DNA from: Kineosporia succinea
Lineage (GTDB): Bacteria; Actinomycetota; Actinomycetes; Actinomycetales; Kineosporiaceae
DNA: 64,000 bases
NCBI RefSeq assembly: GCF_030811555.1
Contig: NZ_JAUSQZ010000001.1
Span: 186,001 to 250,000 of the forward strand
Direction: 5' to 3'
A program made the translations under genes and the position numbers. This document shows, in pieces, positions 1 through 8,366 of this stretch. Numbering within the stretch: position 1 is the first letter of the stretch; every line of letters starts with the position of its first letter. The notes below the pieces were generated by a model. The model was not told the origin of the DNA. It ran no database searches and saw nothing but the letters and a program-made list of their open reading frames with translations.

Positions 1-230
1 TGCTCGACGCGGTCTTCCAGGTCGCGGTGCGGCACCAGCGCGGCACGTTCCTTGGTGGCGAAGTAGCGGAAGAAGGTGCGCGGCGACACCCCGGACAGGC
101 GGGCGATCTCGTCGACCGTGGTGTGGTCGATGCCCTGCTTCTCGAAGAGCGCGAGCGCGACCTCACCGATCTCCTGCTCGGTCTGGGCGCGGCGCCGGTC
201 GCGCAGTGGCGTGTGATCCCCGTTTTCCAC
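1..230 (-). CDS. TetR/AcrR family transcriptional regulator, N-terminal part (runs off the window)
   Basis: Reading leftward from a GTG at 230, the frame gives a charged N-terminus and then a typical TetR helix-turn-helix: an EEI-like first helix region, TTVDEIARLSGVSPRTFFRY and FATKER. Only about 76 residues are present, and the ligand-binding C-terminal domain lies outside the window. It is divergent from the DHA2 efflux gene starting at 341, the usual arrangement for a TetR repressor of a neighbouring drug exporter, so that role is inferred. An alternative in-frame GTG lies at 255-257 and neither start has a strong ribosome binding site. A TACGAT element at 237-242 could be part of a promoter. 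Confidence 0.8.
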   Translation of the reverse strand, partial: MENGDHTPLRDRRRAQTEQEIGEVALALFEKQGIDHTTVDEIARLSGVSPRTFFRYFATKERAALVPHRDLEDRVE

Positions 231-269
231 GACACCATCGTAGGGGAATGCGTTCACTGTGTGCCGCGT

Positions 270-284
270 TGGCAGCCACTGCCA
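270..284. promoter_or_regulatory. Candidate TetR operator (inverted repeat)
   Basis: A perfect inverted repeat, TGGCAG-CCA-CTGCCA, sits in the gap between the divergent TetR gene and the DHA2 exporter. Its position fits an operator controlling one or both promoters. Binding by the TetR protein is inferred from position only. Confidence 0.4.
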
Positions 285-340
285 TACTGGCTGACAGCCG
301 CGGGGGATGGTTATTTGCGTTGCGACGAGAGGCACCGGAC

Positions 341-1801
341 TTGAGTACCGAGATCGATTCACCGCCGGGCACCTACGGGGACACCGGCCCCGGCTTCCGC
401 ACCGGCCCCCTCATCGGCCTGCTGGTCTGTGCCGCCTTCGTGGTGATCCTCAACGAGACGATCATGGGCGTGGCCCTGCCCGACCTGATGAAGGAGTTCT
501 CGGTCCCGGCCACCACCGCCCAGTGGCTGACCACCGCGTTCCTGCTGACGATGGCGATCGTGATCCCGATCAGCGGCTGGCTGCTGACCCGCCTGCCGCT
601 GCGCACCGTGTTCGTCGTCGCCATGGGCAGTTTCACCCTGGGCACGCTGCTGGCCGGGCTGGCGCCGGTGTTCAGCGTGCTGGTCGCGGCGCGCGTGGTG
701 CAGGCCGTCGGCACCGCGCTGATGATGCCGCTGCTGATGACGACGATCCTCAACGTGGTGCCCGCCGAACGGCGCGGCCGGATGATGGGCATCGTCTCGA
801 TCGTGATCTCGGTGGCCCCGGCGATCGGCCCGACCATCTCCGGCATCGTGCTCGACCAGCTGACCTGGCGCTGGATGTTCTGGCTGGTGCTGCCCATCGC
901 CGTGCTGGCGCTGGCGGCGGGCGCGGTGTGGGTGCGCAACGTGACCGAGCCGGTGGCCTCCCCGCTCGACGTGGTCTCGGTGGTGCTGTCGGCCCTGGCG
1001 TTCGGCGGGCTGATCTACGGCCTGAGCAGCATCGGTGAGTCGGCCACCGGCCACACCCCGGTGCCGGTCTGGATCCCGCTGGTGGTGGGCGGTCTCGCGC
1101 TCGCGGCGTTCATCTGGCGCCAGCTCGGCCTGAAGACCCGCGCGCTGCTCGACCTGCGCGCGTTCGCCACACCCACGTTCTCGGTCGCCGTGCTGCTGGT
1201 GGCCGTGAGCATGATGGCCCTGTTCGGCACGCTCATCCTGCTGCCGATCTACCTGCAGTCGGCGCTCGGGCTGTCCACGCTGACGACCGGCCTGATGCTG
1301 CTGCCCGGTGGCCTGACGATGGGTCTGCTCGCGCCGGTGGTGGGGGCGCTGTTCGACAAGCTCGGGCCGCGTCCACTGGTGGCGCCGGGTGCGCTCGCGG
1401 CCTGTGCTGCGCTCTGGGGAATGACGACGTTCGACATGCAGACCGGCCAGGGCACGGTGATCGCGGCGCACGTGCTGCTGAGTGCGGGGCTGGCGTTCAT
1501 GTTCACGCCGCTGCTGACGAGCGCGCTGGGTTCGCTGCCGCACGAGCTGTACTCGCACGGCAGCGCGATCGTGGGCACGGTGCAGCAGGTGGCGGGCGCG
1601 GCCGGCACGGCGCTGTTCGTCACGGTGATGACGCGGACCTCGGCCACCTCGGTGAGCAACGGCGTGGACCCGCTGACCAGCGTGGCCGACGGGGTGCACG
1701 CCGCGCTGATGTGGGGCGGGATCATCTCGGCGGCGGCGGTGCTGCTGGCCCTGTTCGTGCGGCGGCCGAAACCGGTCGTGGTGCAGGACGTGCCGGCCTG
1801 A
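341..1801 (+). CDS. DHA2-family (EmrB/QacA-like) MFS multidrug efflux transporter
   Basis: A 486-residue integral membrane protein with about 14 hydrophobic segments. It starts FRTGPLIGLLVCAAFVV, followed by the DHA2 signature around NETIMGVALPDLMKEF and a QWLTTAFLLTMAIVIP stretch, as in EmrB/QacA proton-driven drug exporters. The TTG at 341 is preferred because GAGAGG lies about 10 bases upstream and the protein then begins with a short cytoplasmic tail. Codons upstream of it give a non-transporter-like extension. It is divergent from the TetR gene and followed by a strong hairpin. The substrate cannot be told from sequence. Confidence 0.88.
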   Translation: MSTEIDSPPGTYGDTGPGFRTGPLIGLLVCAAFVVILNETIMGVALPDLMKEFSVPATTAQWLTTAFLLTMAIVIPISGWLLTRLPLRTVFVVAMGSFTLGTLLAGLAPVFSVLVAARVVQAVGTALMMPLLMTTILNVVPAERRGRMMGIVSIVISVAPAIGPTISGIVLDQLTWRWMFWLVLPIAVLALAAGAVWVRNVTEPVASPLDVVSVVLSALAFGGLIYGLSSIGESATGHTPVPVWIPLVVGGLALAAFIWRQLGLKTRALLDLRAFATPTFSVAVLLVAVSMMALFGTLILLPIYLQSALGLSTLTTGLMLLPGGLTMGLLAPVVGALFDKLGPRPLVAPGALAACAALWGMTTFDMQTGQGTVIAAHVLLSAGLAFMFTPLLTSALGSLPHELYSHGSAIVGTVQQVAGAAGTALFVTVMTRTSATSVSNGVDPLTSVADGVHAALMWGGIISAAAVLLALFVRRPKPVVVQDVPA

Positions 1802-1833
1802 TCCTGGCCCGATCCCCAGCGGTGCCCGTGAGG

Positions 1834-1870
1834 AGCGGCCGGTCCCGAGTTGTTCTCGGGGCCGGCCGCT
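1834..1870. terminator. Rho-independent-type hairpin after the DHA2 gene
   Basis: Two 16-base arms (AGCGGCCGGTCCCGAG and its near-perfect complement, one G:T pair) enclose a TTGTT loop about 33 bases past the stop codon. There is no long T tract, as is common for actinobacterial terminators. Confidence 0.7.
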
Positions 1871-1890
1871 TCGGCGGTTGCGGGTCAGCG

Positions 1891-1985
1891 GCCGCCACCC
1901 GGCCGCCACCCGGCCGCCACCCGGCCACCACCCGGCCGGAGCACGGCCGGAGCACGGCCACCACCCACCCGGAGCACGCACCGGG
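1891..1985. repeat. Short tandem repeats (GCCACCCGGCC-like and GGAGCACGGCC-like)
   Basis: The spacer between the convergent DHA2 gene and the SOS gene holds three to four copies of an 11-base CCGCCACCCGG unit, followed by two to three copies of CGGAGCACGGC. No gene is seen here. The array lies just past a terminator and looks like an expandable intergenic minisatellite. Confidence 0.6.
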
Positions 1986-2001
1986 TAACCGGGCCTCGCC
2001 G

Positions 2002-2661
2002 TCAGGCGGCGGCCTTCTTCGCCTCCCACAGGCTCGTGAAGGCCTCGGCCTCCGAGCGCACGTAGGCCTCGAGCATCGGCACGTCACGCGCCCGGCCCAG
2101 GGCGAAACCGGCCGCGCCCGAACGCACATCGACGATGCGGGGCACCGCGTCGCACCCGGCCGCCCTCATCGCCTCGCCCATGATGACCAGCGCGCCGTCG
2201 GCCGTGGCCTGGGTGAGGCGGTTGGCCTTCAGGTGCAGGAACCAGACCTCTTCGCGCCCGTCCCGCCGCTCGACGAGCAGGTGCGGCGAGACCGAGACCC
2301 GCAGGCCCCGGTGCTGCCAGGCCCCGGACGGGGCCGCGGACACCGTGACCGGACCCACCCGCCGGCGCACCTCGAGCATGCCCGCCCGGATCTCCGCGTA
2401 GTGAACGGCCTGACCCCGGCAGCGCCGGTCGGTCTCGGAGCGGTCTTCGGCCCGGGACACCGCGACGTCGAGCTCGTAGCGCAGCCGGTCTCGCCTCAGC
2501 CCACCGACGACGGCCGTGACCATCGGGTCGTAGTAGCGCCAGGGATGGCGCGTGGGGTCTTCGTACATGGCACGCAGCTGCGCCGGAACCCGGCCCCGCC
2601 GGGCACCCGGAGTGCTGATGAACTGAATGATCGAAGGAAGCGACGTCTTGATCTCGGTCAT
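2002..2661 (-). CDS. Uncharacterised protein under a LexA/SOS box
   Basis: A 219-residue soluble protein of unknown function. The start is supported by AGGAG six bases before the ATG. The N-terminal part is basic (RRGRVPAQLRAMYED, WRYYDPMVTAVVGGLRRDR). The middle holds beta-rich segments, VSVSPHLLVE then EEVWFLHLKANRL, which recall the spacing of the P-D..(D/E)xK strands of restriction-fold nucleases. The usual acidic residues are not at the expected places, so this is only a loose resemblance. No signal peptide or membrane segment is visible. A perfect SOS box lies 48 bases upstream, so a role in the DNA-damage response is likely from regulation, not homology. Confidence 0.75.
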   Translation of the reverse strand: MTEIKTSLPSIIQFISTPGARRGRVPAQLRAMYEDPTRHPWRYYDPMVTAVVGGLRRDRLRYELDVAVSRAEDRSETDRRCRGQAVHYAEIRAGMLEVRRRVGPVTVSAAPSGAWQHRGLRVSVSPHLLVERRDGREEVWFLHLKANRLTQATADGALVIMGEAMRAAGCDAVPRIVDVRSGAAGFALGRARDVPMLEAYVRSEAEAFTSLWEAKKAAA

Positions 2662-2708
2662 CCCCGGCTCCTGTCCCCTCGAGCAACTCCCCCGATTCTA
2701 CCCCAGAA

Positions 2709-2724
2709 TCGAACAAATGTTCGA
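2709..2724 (-). promoter_or_regulatory. LexA binding site (SOS box)
   Basis: TCGAACAAATGTTCGA matches the actinobacterial SOS consensus TCGAAC-N4-GTTCGA at every fixed position, and also the CGAAC-N4-GTTCG core known from Gram-positive bacteria. Read on the minus strand it is followed by TAGAAT, a good -10 element, so LexA bound here would cover the -35/spacer region of the promoter for the gene at 2002-2661. Confidence 0.85.
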
Positions 2725-2962
2725 TCGCTTATCCCCCGATTCCGGGCCGAAACAGCACCAGTCGGGCCTGTGACCTGCGTTATTCACAGCCCGTTCCCAC
2801 CACTGCACCATCCGTCGCGGTTACCCTCGAACAGCCGATCCAGAGCCGGGCCGAACTGCCGACGTAGACCGCAGAGAGTTATCTCGCAGCCGGGTCGGTG
2901 CCTGATCGGCTGGTGTACCCAGCCACCGGAACCGCATCACGGCCGATAGGAAGAGGGAAGAC

Positions 2963-3331
2963 GTGTCCAACATCGACACCGTCCTGAAGGAAGCCATGCA
3001 GATCGACGGCGCCATCGGCGTCGCTCTCGTGGACCACACCAGTGGCATGACCCTCGGCCAGGCCGGTGGCAACACGCTCAACCTGGAGGTCGCGGCGGCG
3101 GGCAACACCGAGGTGGTGCGGGCCAAGCTGCGCACCATGGACGCGCTGCGTCTGCGCGAGAACATCGAGGACATCCTGATCACGCTGGACACCCAGTACC
3201 ACCTGATCCGCCTGATCACCGACAAGTCCGGGGCCGGCCTCTTCCTCTACCTGGCCCTCGACAAGCAGCGCTCCAACCTGGCGATGGCCCGCCACAAGCT
3301 GGCCAACCTCGAGCGCACCATCGAGATCTGA
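2963..3331 (+). CDS. Roadblock/LC7-domain protein
   Basis: A 122-residue protein starting at a GTG preceded by GAAGAGGGAAG. It begins with an amphipathic helix (VLKEAMQIDGAIGVALVDHTSG), then strands and a long helix, the layout of the roadblock/LC7 fold used by MglB-like GTPase regulators and by the small proteins of actinobacterial conservons. The region around TDKSGAGLFLYLALDK is the second core strand. No Ras-like GTPase or sensor kinase gene lies next to it, unlike classic conservons (cvnA-D), so the partner is unknown. A terminator follows directly. Confidence 0.75.
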   Translation: MSNIDTVLKEAMQIDGAIGVALVDHTSGMTLGQAGGNTLNLEVAAAGNTEVVRAKLRTMDALRLRENIEDILITLDTQYHLIRLITDKSGAGLFLYLALDKQRSNLAMARHKLANLERTIEI

Positions 3332-3345
3332 GTCGCGGCAGACGA

Positions 3346-3377
3346 AAAGGCCGGGCCCCGCACGGGGTCCGGCCTTT
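3346..3377. terminator. Bidirectional terminator hairpin
   Basis: AAAGGCCGGGCCCCG, a two-base loop and its complement (one mismatch) end in TTT on either strand. It sits between the convergent roadblock and fgd genes. Confidence 0.8.
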
Positions 3378-3385
3378 CCGGCGTT

Positions 3386-4384
3386 TCAGAGTGCGCGCAG
3401 GGCGGGCACGACGTCCTGGGTGAACTGGGTCAGGAAGCGTTCCTGGTCGTGGCCGGGCCCGTGGAAGACCAGGTGGGTGAAACCGGCGTCGGTGTAGCTC
3501 TTCACGGCCGCGACCACCTCGGCCGGGTCGGACGCCACGATCCAGCGCTTCGCGACCTGCTCGATCGGGAGCTCGTCGGCCAGGCGGGCCATCTCGACCG
3601 GGTCGTGGACCGAGGCCTTCTGCTCCGGCGAGAGCGACAACGGCGCCCAGAACCGGGTGTTCTCCAGCGCCCGGGCCGGGTCCTCGTCGAACGACAGCTT
3701 GATCTCGATCGTGCGGTCGATGTCACCCTCGGAACGCTCCGAGAGGGCAAGACCCTCGCGCAGAGCCGGAAGCAGCGTCTGGGAGTACAGGTCCATGCCC
3801 TTGCCCGAGGTACAGATGTACCCGTCCCCGGCCCGCCCGGCGTACTTGGTCACGCCCGGGCCGCCACCGGCGATGTAGATCGGCACCGGCTGCTCGGGAC
3901 GGTCGTAGACGGTCGCGTCGTGCAGCCGGTAGAACTCGCCCTCGAACGTGACCCGCTCGTCCGTCCACAACTGCCGGATCAGGCGCACCGCCTCCCGAAG
4001 ACGCGCGAAACGCGTGCGCGGCTCGGGGAACTCGACCCCGACCGCGGTCTCGTTCAGCGCCTCCCCGGTGCCGATCCCCAGGATCACCCGCCCCGGCGCC
4101 AGGCACCCCAGCGTCGCGAACGCCTGCGCGATCACCGCCGGGTTGTACCGCAGCGTCGGCGTCAGCACCGACGTGCCCAGCTGCACCCGCGACGTGCGCG
4201 CGGCCACCCACGGCAACCACACCAGCGCCGAGGGCGCGTGCCCGTCGACATGCCGCCAGGGCTGGAAATGATCCGAGATCCACACCGAGTCCAGACCCTG
4301 GTCCTCGGCCTGCACCGCGAAATCGGCCAGCTGTCCGGGAGCGAACTGCTCCGCCGACGCCTTGTAGCCCAGCTTGAGCGTCAT
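3386..4384 (-). CDS. fgd: F420-dependent glucose-6-phosphate dehydrogenase
   Basis: Oxidises glucose 6-phosphate to 6-phosphogluconolactone and reduces cofactor F420. The protein closely follows mycobacterial Fgd1 along its length: [14 protein letters not shown] at the start, the active-site SDHFQPWRH (His39 here, the catalytic His40 of Fgd1), [47 protein letters not shown] and KRWIVASDP. The length of 332 residues is close to the usual 336. I chose the ATG at 4384, preceded by GGTGAGG, because it aligns with the family start. An upstream GTG at 4405 would add seven residues. It stands alone, convergent with the roadblock gene. Its presence implies F420 biosynthesis elsewhere in the genome. 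Confidence 0.93.
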   Translation of the reverse strand: MTLKLGYKASAEQFAPGQLADFAVQAEDQGLDSVWISDHFQPWRHVDGHAPSALVWLPWVAARTSRVQLGTSVLTPTLRYNPAVIAQAFATLGCLAPGRVILGIGTGEALNETAVGVEFPEPRTRFARLREAVRLIRQLWTDERVTFEGEFYRLHDATVYDRPEQPVPIYIAGGGPGVTKYAGRAGDGYICTSGKGMDLYSQTLLPALREGLALSERSEGDIDRTIEIKLSFDEDPARALENTRFWAPLSLSPEQKASVHDPVEMARLADELPIEQVAKRWIVASDPAEVVAAVKSYTDAGFTHLVFHGPGHDQERFLTQFTQDVVPALRAL

Positions 4385-4447
4385 GACCTCACCATTCTGA
4401 TCCACGTCAGCAACCTGCAGCCAACCTAGATCGCGGCCCGGAGACCT

Positions 4448-4474
4448 TCAACCCGGCGCCACCGATGCCGATGA
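4448..4474 (+). promoter_or_regulatory. Sigma-28 (FliA/SigD/WhiG)-like promoter of the first MCP gene
   Basis: TCAA, exactly 15 bases, then GCCGATGA matches the motility sigma-factor consensus TAAA-N15-GCCGATAA at three of four and seven of eight positions. It lies 37 bases before the MCP start codon. The second MCP gene has the same architecture. Confidence 0.6.
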
Positions 4475-4511
4475 CTATCCGCGAACCGCCATTCCGCGTT
4501 GGGGGAACTCG

Positions 4512-6131
4512 ATGGCCGTCATACCTGTCCCTGCGTCCGGGCGCCGCAATCGTCTGGCCGATCTGGGCATCAGTTCCAAAGTGCTCGCCGCCGTGCTCAC
4601 GGCCGCCGTGGTCGCCGTCGCCGTCTGGGTGTCCGGCTTCGTCGGGCTGAAACGCACGAGCGACGCCGCCCACCTGATCGCCACCAGCAACGTGGCGAGC
4701 ATCGAGACCCTGGGCCAGGTGCGGAGCACCTTCACCCAGGCCCGGCTCGACGTGACCAACCAGGCGCTGTCGACGGACGAGGCGAGGACCACGCAGTTCG
4801 AGTCCGCCTTCGAGGCCGACGCCAAGGACTTCGCCGTGGCACTCACGGCCTACCGCAACAGCTCTCCGGCCAACAGCACACGGACCATCGACACGCTCGA
4901 GGCCGGCTGGAACAGCTACCTGACCGTCGCGCGGGACACCCTGCTGCCCCTGGGCCAGGCCAACCGGCTCGCCGCCTGGTCGAACGCCCGGGACACCGAG
5001 GTGCTGCCGGTGGTGACGAAGATGACCGACCAGCTGACCGCCATGGACGACGTCGAGCGCGCCGACGCCCGGAAGAACGCCGACCACGCGGCCTCGGTCT
5101 ACCGCACCAGCCGGAACCTCTCGGCCGTCGTGCTGGTGCTCGGCCTGGCGCTGGCGATCGCACTGGGGGTCCTGGTCGCCCGCACGATCGTGCGTTCGCT
5201 GCTGCGAGTCCAGGCGGTCTGCGAGGCGCTCGCGGCCGGCGACCTGACCCGCTCGGCCGGGCTGCCCGGCCGTGACGAGCCCGCCCAGATGGGCCGGGCC
5301 CTGGACGCGGCCCTCGGCACCCTGCGCGGAACCGTGGGCACGATCGGCGACTCGGCGTCGGCCCTGGCCGGCGCCACCGAGGAACTCACCGCCACCGCCT
5401 CGCAGATCGCGGCGTCGGCCCAGGACACCTCCGCCCGCTCGCAGCGCGTCTCCGAGGCCGCCGAGATGATCTCCCGCAGCGTGGACACGGTCTCGTCGGG
5501 CGGCCAGGAGATGGGCGCCGCGATCATGGAGATCTCGCAGAACGCGGCCGAGGCGGCCCGGGTGGCCGAGGAGGCGGTGCGCCTCACCGAGACCACCTCG
5601 CAGACGATGAGCCAGCTCGGCGAGTCGTCGGTCGAGATCGGCAACATCGTCAAGGTGATCACGTCGATCGCCGAGCAGACCAACCTGCTGGCCCTCAACG
5701 CCACCATCGAGGCGGCCCGGGCCGGTGAGGCGGGCAAGGGCTTCGCGGTCGTCGCCGACGAGGTGAAGCAACTGGCCCAGGAGACCGCCCGGGCCACCGA
5801 GGACATCGCCGCGCGGGTTCAGGCCATCCAGGCCGACACCAGCGGCTCGGTCGAGGCGATCACCGAGGTCTCGGCCGTGATCATGCGGATCAGCGAGTTC
5901 CAGACCACGATCGCCTCGGCGGTCGAGGAGCAGAGCGCCACCACCGCCGAGATGAACCGCAGCGTGGCCGAGGCCGCGGAGGGCACCGGCGAGGTCTCGC
6001 GCAACATCGGCGGGGTGGCCGACGCGGCCGCCGCGACCAGCCGGGGCGCCGACGAGACCCAGGCCGCGACCGCCGAGCTGGCCCGGATGTCGGCCCAGCT
6101 CAACGGGATCGTGTCCGGCTTCCGGATCTGA
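4512..6131 (+). CDS. Methyl-accepting chemotaxis protein (four-helix-bundle sensor)
   Basis: A 539-residue chemoreceptor. Residues about 25-45 form the first membrane helix. A helical periplasmic sensor domain of roughly 150 residues of the 4HB_MCP type follows, then a second membrane helix near 198-217 and a HAMP domain to about 270. The cytoplasmic signalling domain has the highly conserved hairpin tip around 387-420 ([20 protein letters not shown], then [15 protein letters not shown]). The tip contacts CheA and CheW. No pentapeptide tether for CheR is seen at the C-terminus. The ATG follows GGGGGAA. It is transcribed alone from a sigma-28-like promoter. The ligand is unknown. Confidence 0.93.
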   Translation: MAVIPVPASGRRNRLADLGISSKVLAAVLTAAVVAVAVWVSGFVGLKRTSDAAHLIATSNVASIETLGQVRSTFTQARLDVTNQALSTDEARTTQFESAFEADAKDFAVALTAYRNSSPANSTRTIDTLEAGWNSYLTVARDTLLPLGQANRLAAWSNARDTEVLPVVTKMTDQLTAMDDVERADARKNADHAASVYRTSRNLSAVVLVLGLALAIALGVLVARTIVRSLLRVQAVCEALAAGDLTRSAGLPGRDEPAQMGRALDAALGTLRGTVGTIGDSASALAGATEELTATASQIAASAQDTSARSQRVSEAAEMISRSVDTVSSGGQEMGAAIMEISQNAAEAARVAEEAVRLTETTSQTMSQLGESSVEIGNIVKVITSIAEQTNLLALNATIEAARAGEAGKGFAVVADEVKQLAQETARATEDIAARVQAIQADTSGSVEAITEVSAVIMRISEFQTTIASAVEEQSATTAEMNRSVAEAAEGTGEVSRNIGGVADAAAATSRGADETQAATAELARMSAQLNGIVSGFRI

Positions 6132-6137
6132 CGCGGC

Positions 6138-6734
6138 TCAGTCCTTGCGCCTCCACCAGGCGTCTTCGGGCTCGGTCACCGGCACCCGGGAGTTGCGCCC
6201 GCCCGCCTTCTGGGCGAGGCGCGGCTCCCCGGGGGCGAAGATCAGCTGCGAGATCTGCTGGTAGTGCAGGTCGGAGTCGGGGATGTAGTTGATGGTGCTG
6301 AGCGCCTGGTCCTGACCGGCGGACTCCATCACGAACTTGCCGTAGCCCAGCACCTGCCCGGTGACGGTGCGGTCGTACCGCATGTCGGTGACCTTCGACA
6401 TCGGCATGATGTCGACCTTGCGGGTCACGATGCCGTGCACCAGCATCAGCCGCTTGTCGGTGGCGATGACCAGCTCGTACCACCACTCCCAGACCACCAG
6501 GATCAGGCGGGAGAGCAGCAGCAGCCACCCCACCGTCAGCACGGTCGAGACGGCCTCGCCCACGTAGCCCCCGACCGCCGCCAGGACCACCAGCCCCAGC
6601 AGGGTGGTCAGGAACGGCTCCGCGATCACGACCCAGTGCCGGCGCAGCAGGAAGACGATCTCCTCGCTCGGCACCAGGTACCGGTCCAGCTCTTTGGGTA
6701 CGCCCGGTCCGTACCGCTCGGAATGCCCAGCCAT
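6138..6734 (-). CDS. PH-domain (bPH_2/DUF304) membrane protein
   Basis: About 198 residues. A short cytoplasmic N-terminus (ELDRYLVPSEEIVFLLRRHW) is followed by two membrane helices at roughly 37-75 and then a bacterial pleckstrin-homology domain starting at WWYELVIATDKRLMLVHGIV and running through the DIMPMSKVTDMRYDRTVTGQ strand region. The TDKRL...G pattern is typical of bPH_2 proteins, whose cellular role is mostly unknown. The ATG at 6734 is chosen. A GTG at 6743 is also open, and neither has a clear ribosome binding site. Its stop lies seven bases from that of the convergent MCP. Confidence 0.8.
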   Translation of the reverse strand: MAGHSERYGPGVPKELDRYLVPSEEIVFLLRRHWVVIAEPFLTTLLGLVVLAAVGGYVGEAVSTVLTVGWLLLLSRLILVVWEWWYELVIATDKRLMLVHGIVTRKVDIMPMSKVTDMRYDRTVTGQVLGYGKFVMESAGQDQALSTINYIPDSDLHYQQISQLIFAPGEPRLAQKAGGRNSRVPVTEPEDAWWRRKD

Positions 6735-6876
6735 GTAGCGCACGATAAGTCGCTTTGAGGGCTTTCACACCCCTTGTTGCCATGCGGGTACATTCCCCGC
6801 TCCGAGCCCGGCCGGGCAGGCCGATGGTGGACGTTCCGGTCGCCCTCCCCGGTCACCGGGCCTCGGGCGCGGGCCG

Positions 6877-6904
6877 GTCAGGCGAAGGTGGTCAGGCGAA
6901 GGTG
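6877..6904. repeat. Perfect 14-base tandem duplication over a stop codon
   Basis: GTCAGGCGAAGGTG occurs twice in direct succession. The inner copy contains the stop codon of the TauE-like gene, so the last codons and stop (TTCGCCTGA) are duplicated just downstream. Confidence 0.8.
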
Positions 6905-7634
6905 GTCACGAGCAGCGTGACGCCACCGACCGCCGCGATCACCAGTGTCACCCAGCGCACCGGCCCGGCCGGCACGCGGCGCACGAAGGGCAGCGAGAGG
7001 GCCGTGCCGACGACGAGACCGGCCACCGCCCAGGACATCTCGCCGAACTCGCCGGAGGCCGGCAGTCCCAGCGCGAGCAGGTGATGAGGTTCAGCGGCAG
7101 GGAGTAGGCCTGCAGCGTGGCGCTGGTGCTCGCCGGCGGCCAGCCCCGGGACGCCGCGAACAGGGCCACCGGCGGCCCGGCCGCCCCCGAGAGCACGTTG
7201 AGCGACCCGCTGAGCCCACCCGCGACCACCGGCCCGGACCGGCCCTCGAAGAACGGCAGCGGCCGGCCCGCGGCGGCGACGCCGGTGGCCGCCAGGATCG
7301 CCACCCCGGCCCCGACATTCAGCCCGGTGCCGCTCAGCTGGTCTTTCACCAGGGTCATCAGGCCGATCGCGAGCGCGGCCGGAACCAGCAGCTTCAGCGC
7401 CTCTTTCGGCCGCACCTCGCCCGGCATCCGGGCGATCACGACCAGGTTCAGCACCGCCGACAGCACGAGCACCAGGCGCACGCCCGGGTCGTGGCCCAGC
7501 GTCACGATCACCAGGGGCGACACCACCAGGGCGAAGCCCACTCCGGAGAGCACCTGGCAGACCGAACCGAGGGCGACGACCACGGCGACCACGAGGCCGG
7601 TGGTGAGGGAGTCCACGAGCACGGACACCAGCAT
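6892..7634 (-). pseudogene. TauE/SafE-family sulfite/anion exporter, frameshifted
   Basis: Membrane permease of the TauE/SafE (DUF81) family, normally about 250 residues with eight helices. The N-terminal frame (7634 down to about 7081) reads through LSGVGFALVVSPLVIVTLG and GLSGSLNVLSGAAGPPVALF to SLPLNLIT. The C-terminal family sequence (LLALGLPASGEFGEMSW, then AVAGLVVGTALSLPFV) continues in the next frame. One missing C in what should be ACCCTGCTC, at 7080/7081 on the plus strand, explains it: adding that base restores a 248-residue protein. The rest is intact, so this is either a very recent mutation or a sequencing error. Substrate unknown. Confidence 0.8.
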
Positions 7635-7718
7635 CCCCTACGGCCGTTATCACCCGCAGCCGGCCACACCAGGGGCACCTCACCAGGCCGAAGGTCCCGG
7701 AGGACCACCGGTCAGGGC

Positions 7719-8345
7719 CTAGACAGCGCCTTCGGACCAGTCCGGCAGCTCACCCTTGCGCACCCGCTGCTCGAGGCCCTTGAGCACCCGGGAGAGCTCG
7801 GGCCCGGTCAGCCGGTCGACGTAGAGAACCCCGTTGGTGTGGTCGGTCTCGTGCTGCAGGCAGCGCGCGAGCATGCCGTCGCCCCGCACCCGCAGGGGCT
7901 TGCCGTCGACGTCCAGGCCCTCGACCTCGGCGACCGCCGGGCGGGCCAACGGCGCGTACTCGCCGGGCACCGACAGGCAGCCCTCCTCGTCCTCGTCCGG
8001 CGGCCGCAGCGACGAGCCGGCGGCGGGCACCAGCACCGGGTTGACGATCGCGCCGGTGTGGAACTCCTCGTCGGCGTCGGGGCAGTGGTACACGAACAGC
8101 CGCGCGTCGACACCGATCTGGTTCGCCGCCAGCCCGACGCCGTTCGCGGCCTCCATGCTGACGAACATGTCGGCCACCAGCTGCTTCAGCTCCGGCCCGA
8201 ACTCGGTGATCTCCCGGCACGGCTGGTGCAGCACCGGGTTGCCCCGCATCGTCACCCGGCGGGCCCGGCCCGGCGGCAGCCCGGCCTGATCCGTCCAGGC
8301 CTGCACGGCCGGGTCCAGCTCCACGTTCTCGCTCACCCGCCGCAT
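7719..8345 (-). CDS. def: Peptide deformylase
   Basis: Removes the formyl group from the N-terminal methionine of nascent proteins. All three family motifs are present: GVGLAANQIG at residues 69-78, EGCLSVPG at 121-128 (Cys is a metal ligand) and QHETDH at 164-169 (two metal-binding His and the catalytic Glu). With 208 residues it has a longer N-terminus than minimal deformylases, as is common in actinobacteria. The start is uncertain: ATG at 8345 is used, but a GTG four codons later is also possible. It stands between the TauE-like gene and a HAD phosphatase, all on the minus strand. Actinobacteria often carry several def genes. Confidence 0.92.
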   Translation of the reverse strand: MRRVSENVELDPAVQAWTDQAGLPPGRARRVTMRGNPVLHQPCREITEFGPELKQLVADMFVSMEAANGVGLAANQIGVDARLFVYHCPDADEEFHTGAIVNPVLVPAAGSSLRPPDEDEEGCLSVPGEYAPLARPAVAEVEGLDVDGKPLRVRGDGMLARCLQHETDHTNGVLYVDRLTGPELSRVLKGLEQRVRKGELPDWSEGAV

Positions 8346-8366
8346 TGTGCCGGATCCGGCGCGGGT

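Noticed and set aside
359-2029. A 556-codon frame opposite the DHA2 exporter
   Set aside because: Gln/Arg/His-rich nonsense product opposite a well-supported membrane protein.
2942-2949. GCCGATAG as a third sigma-28 promoter, before the roadblock gene
   Set aside because: There is no TCAA or TAAA box 15 bases upstream, and it is too close to the start codon.
1711-2949. A 412-codon plus-strand frame through the SOS gene
   Set aside because: It crosses a terminator, a repeat and the SOS promoter, and its composition is Arg/Pro/His-rich. The minus-strand gene with a good start is preferred.
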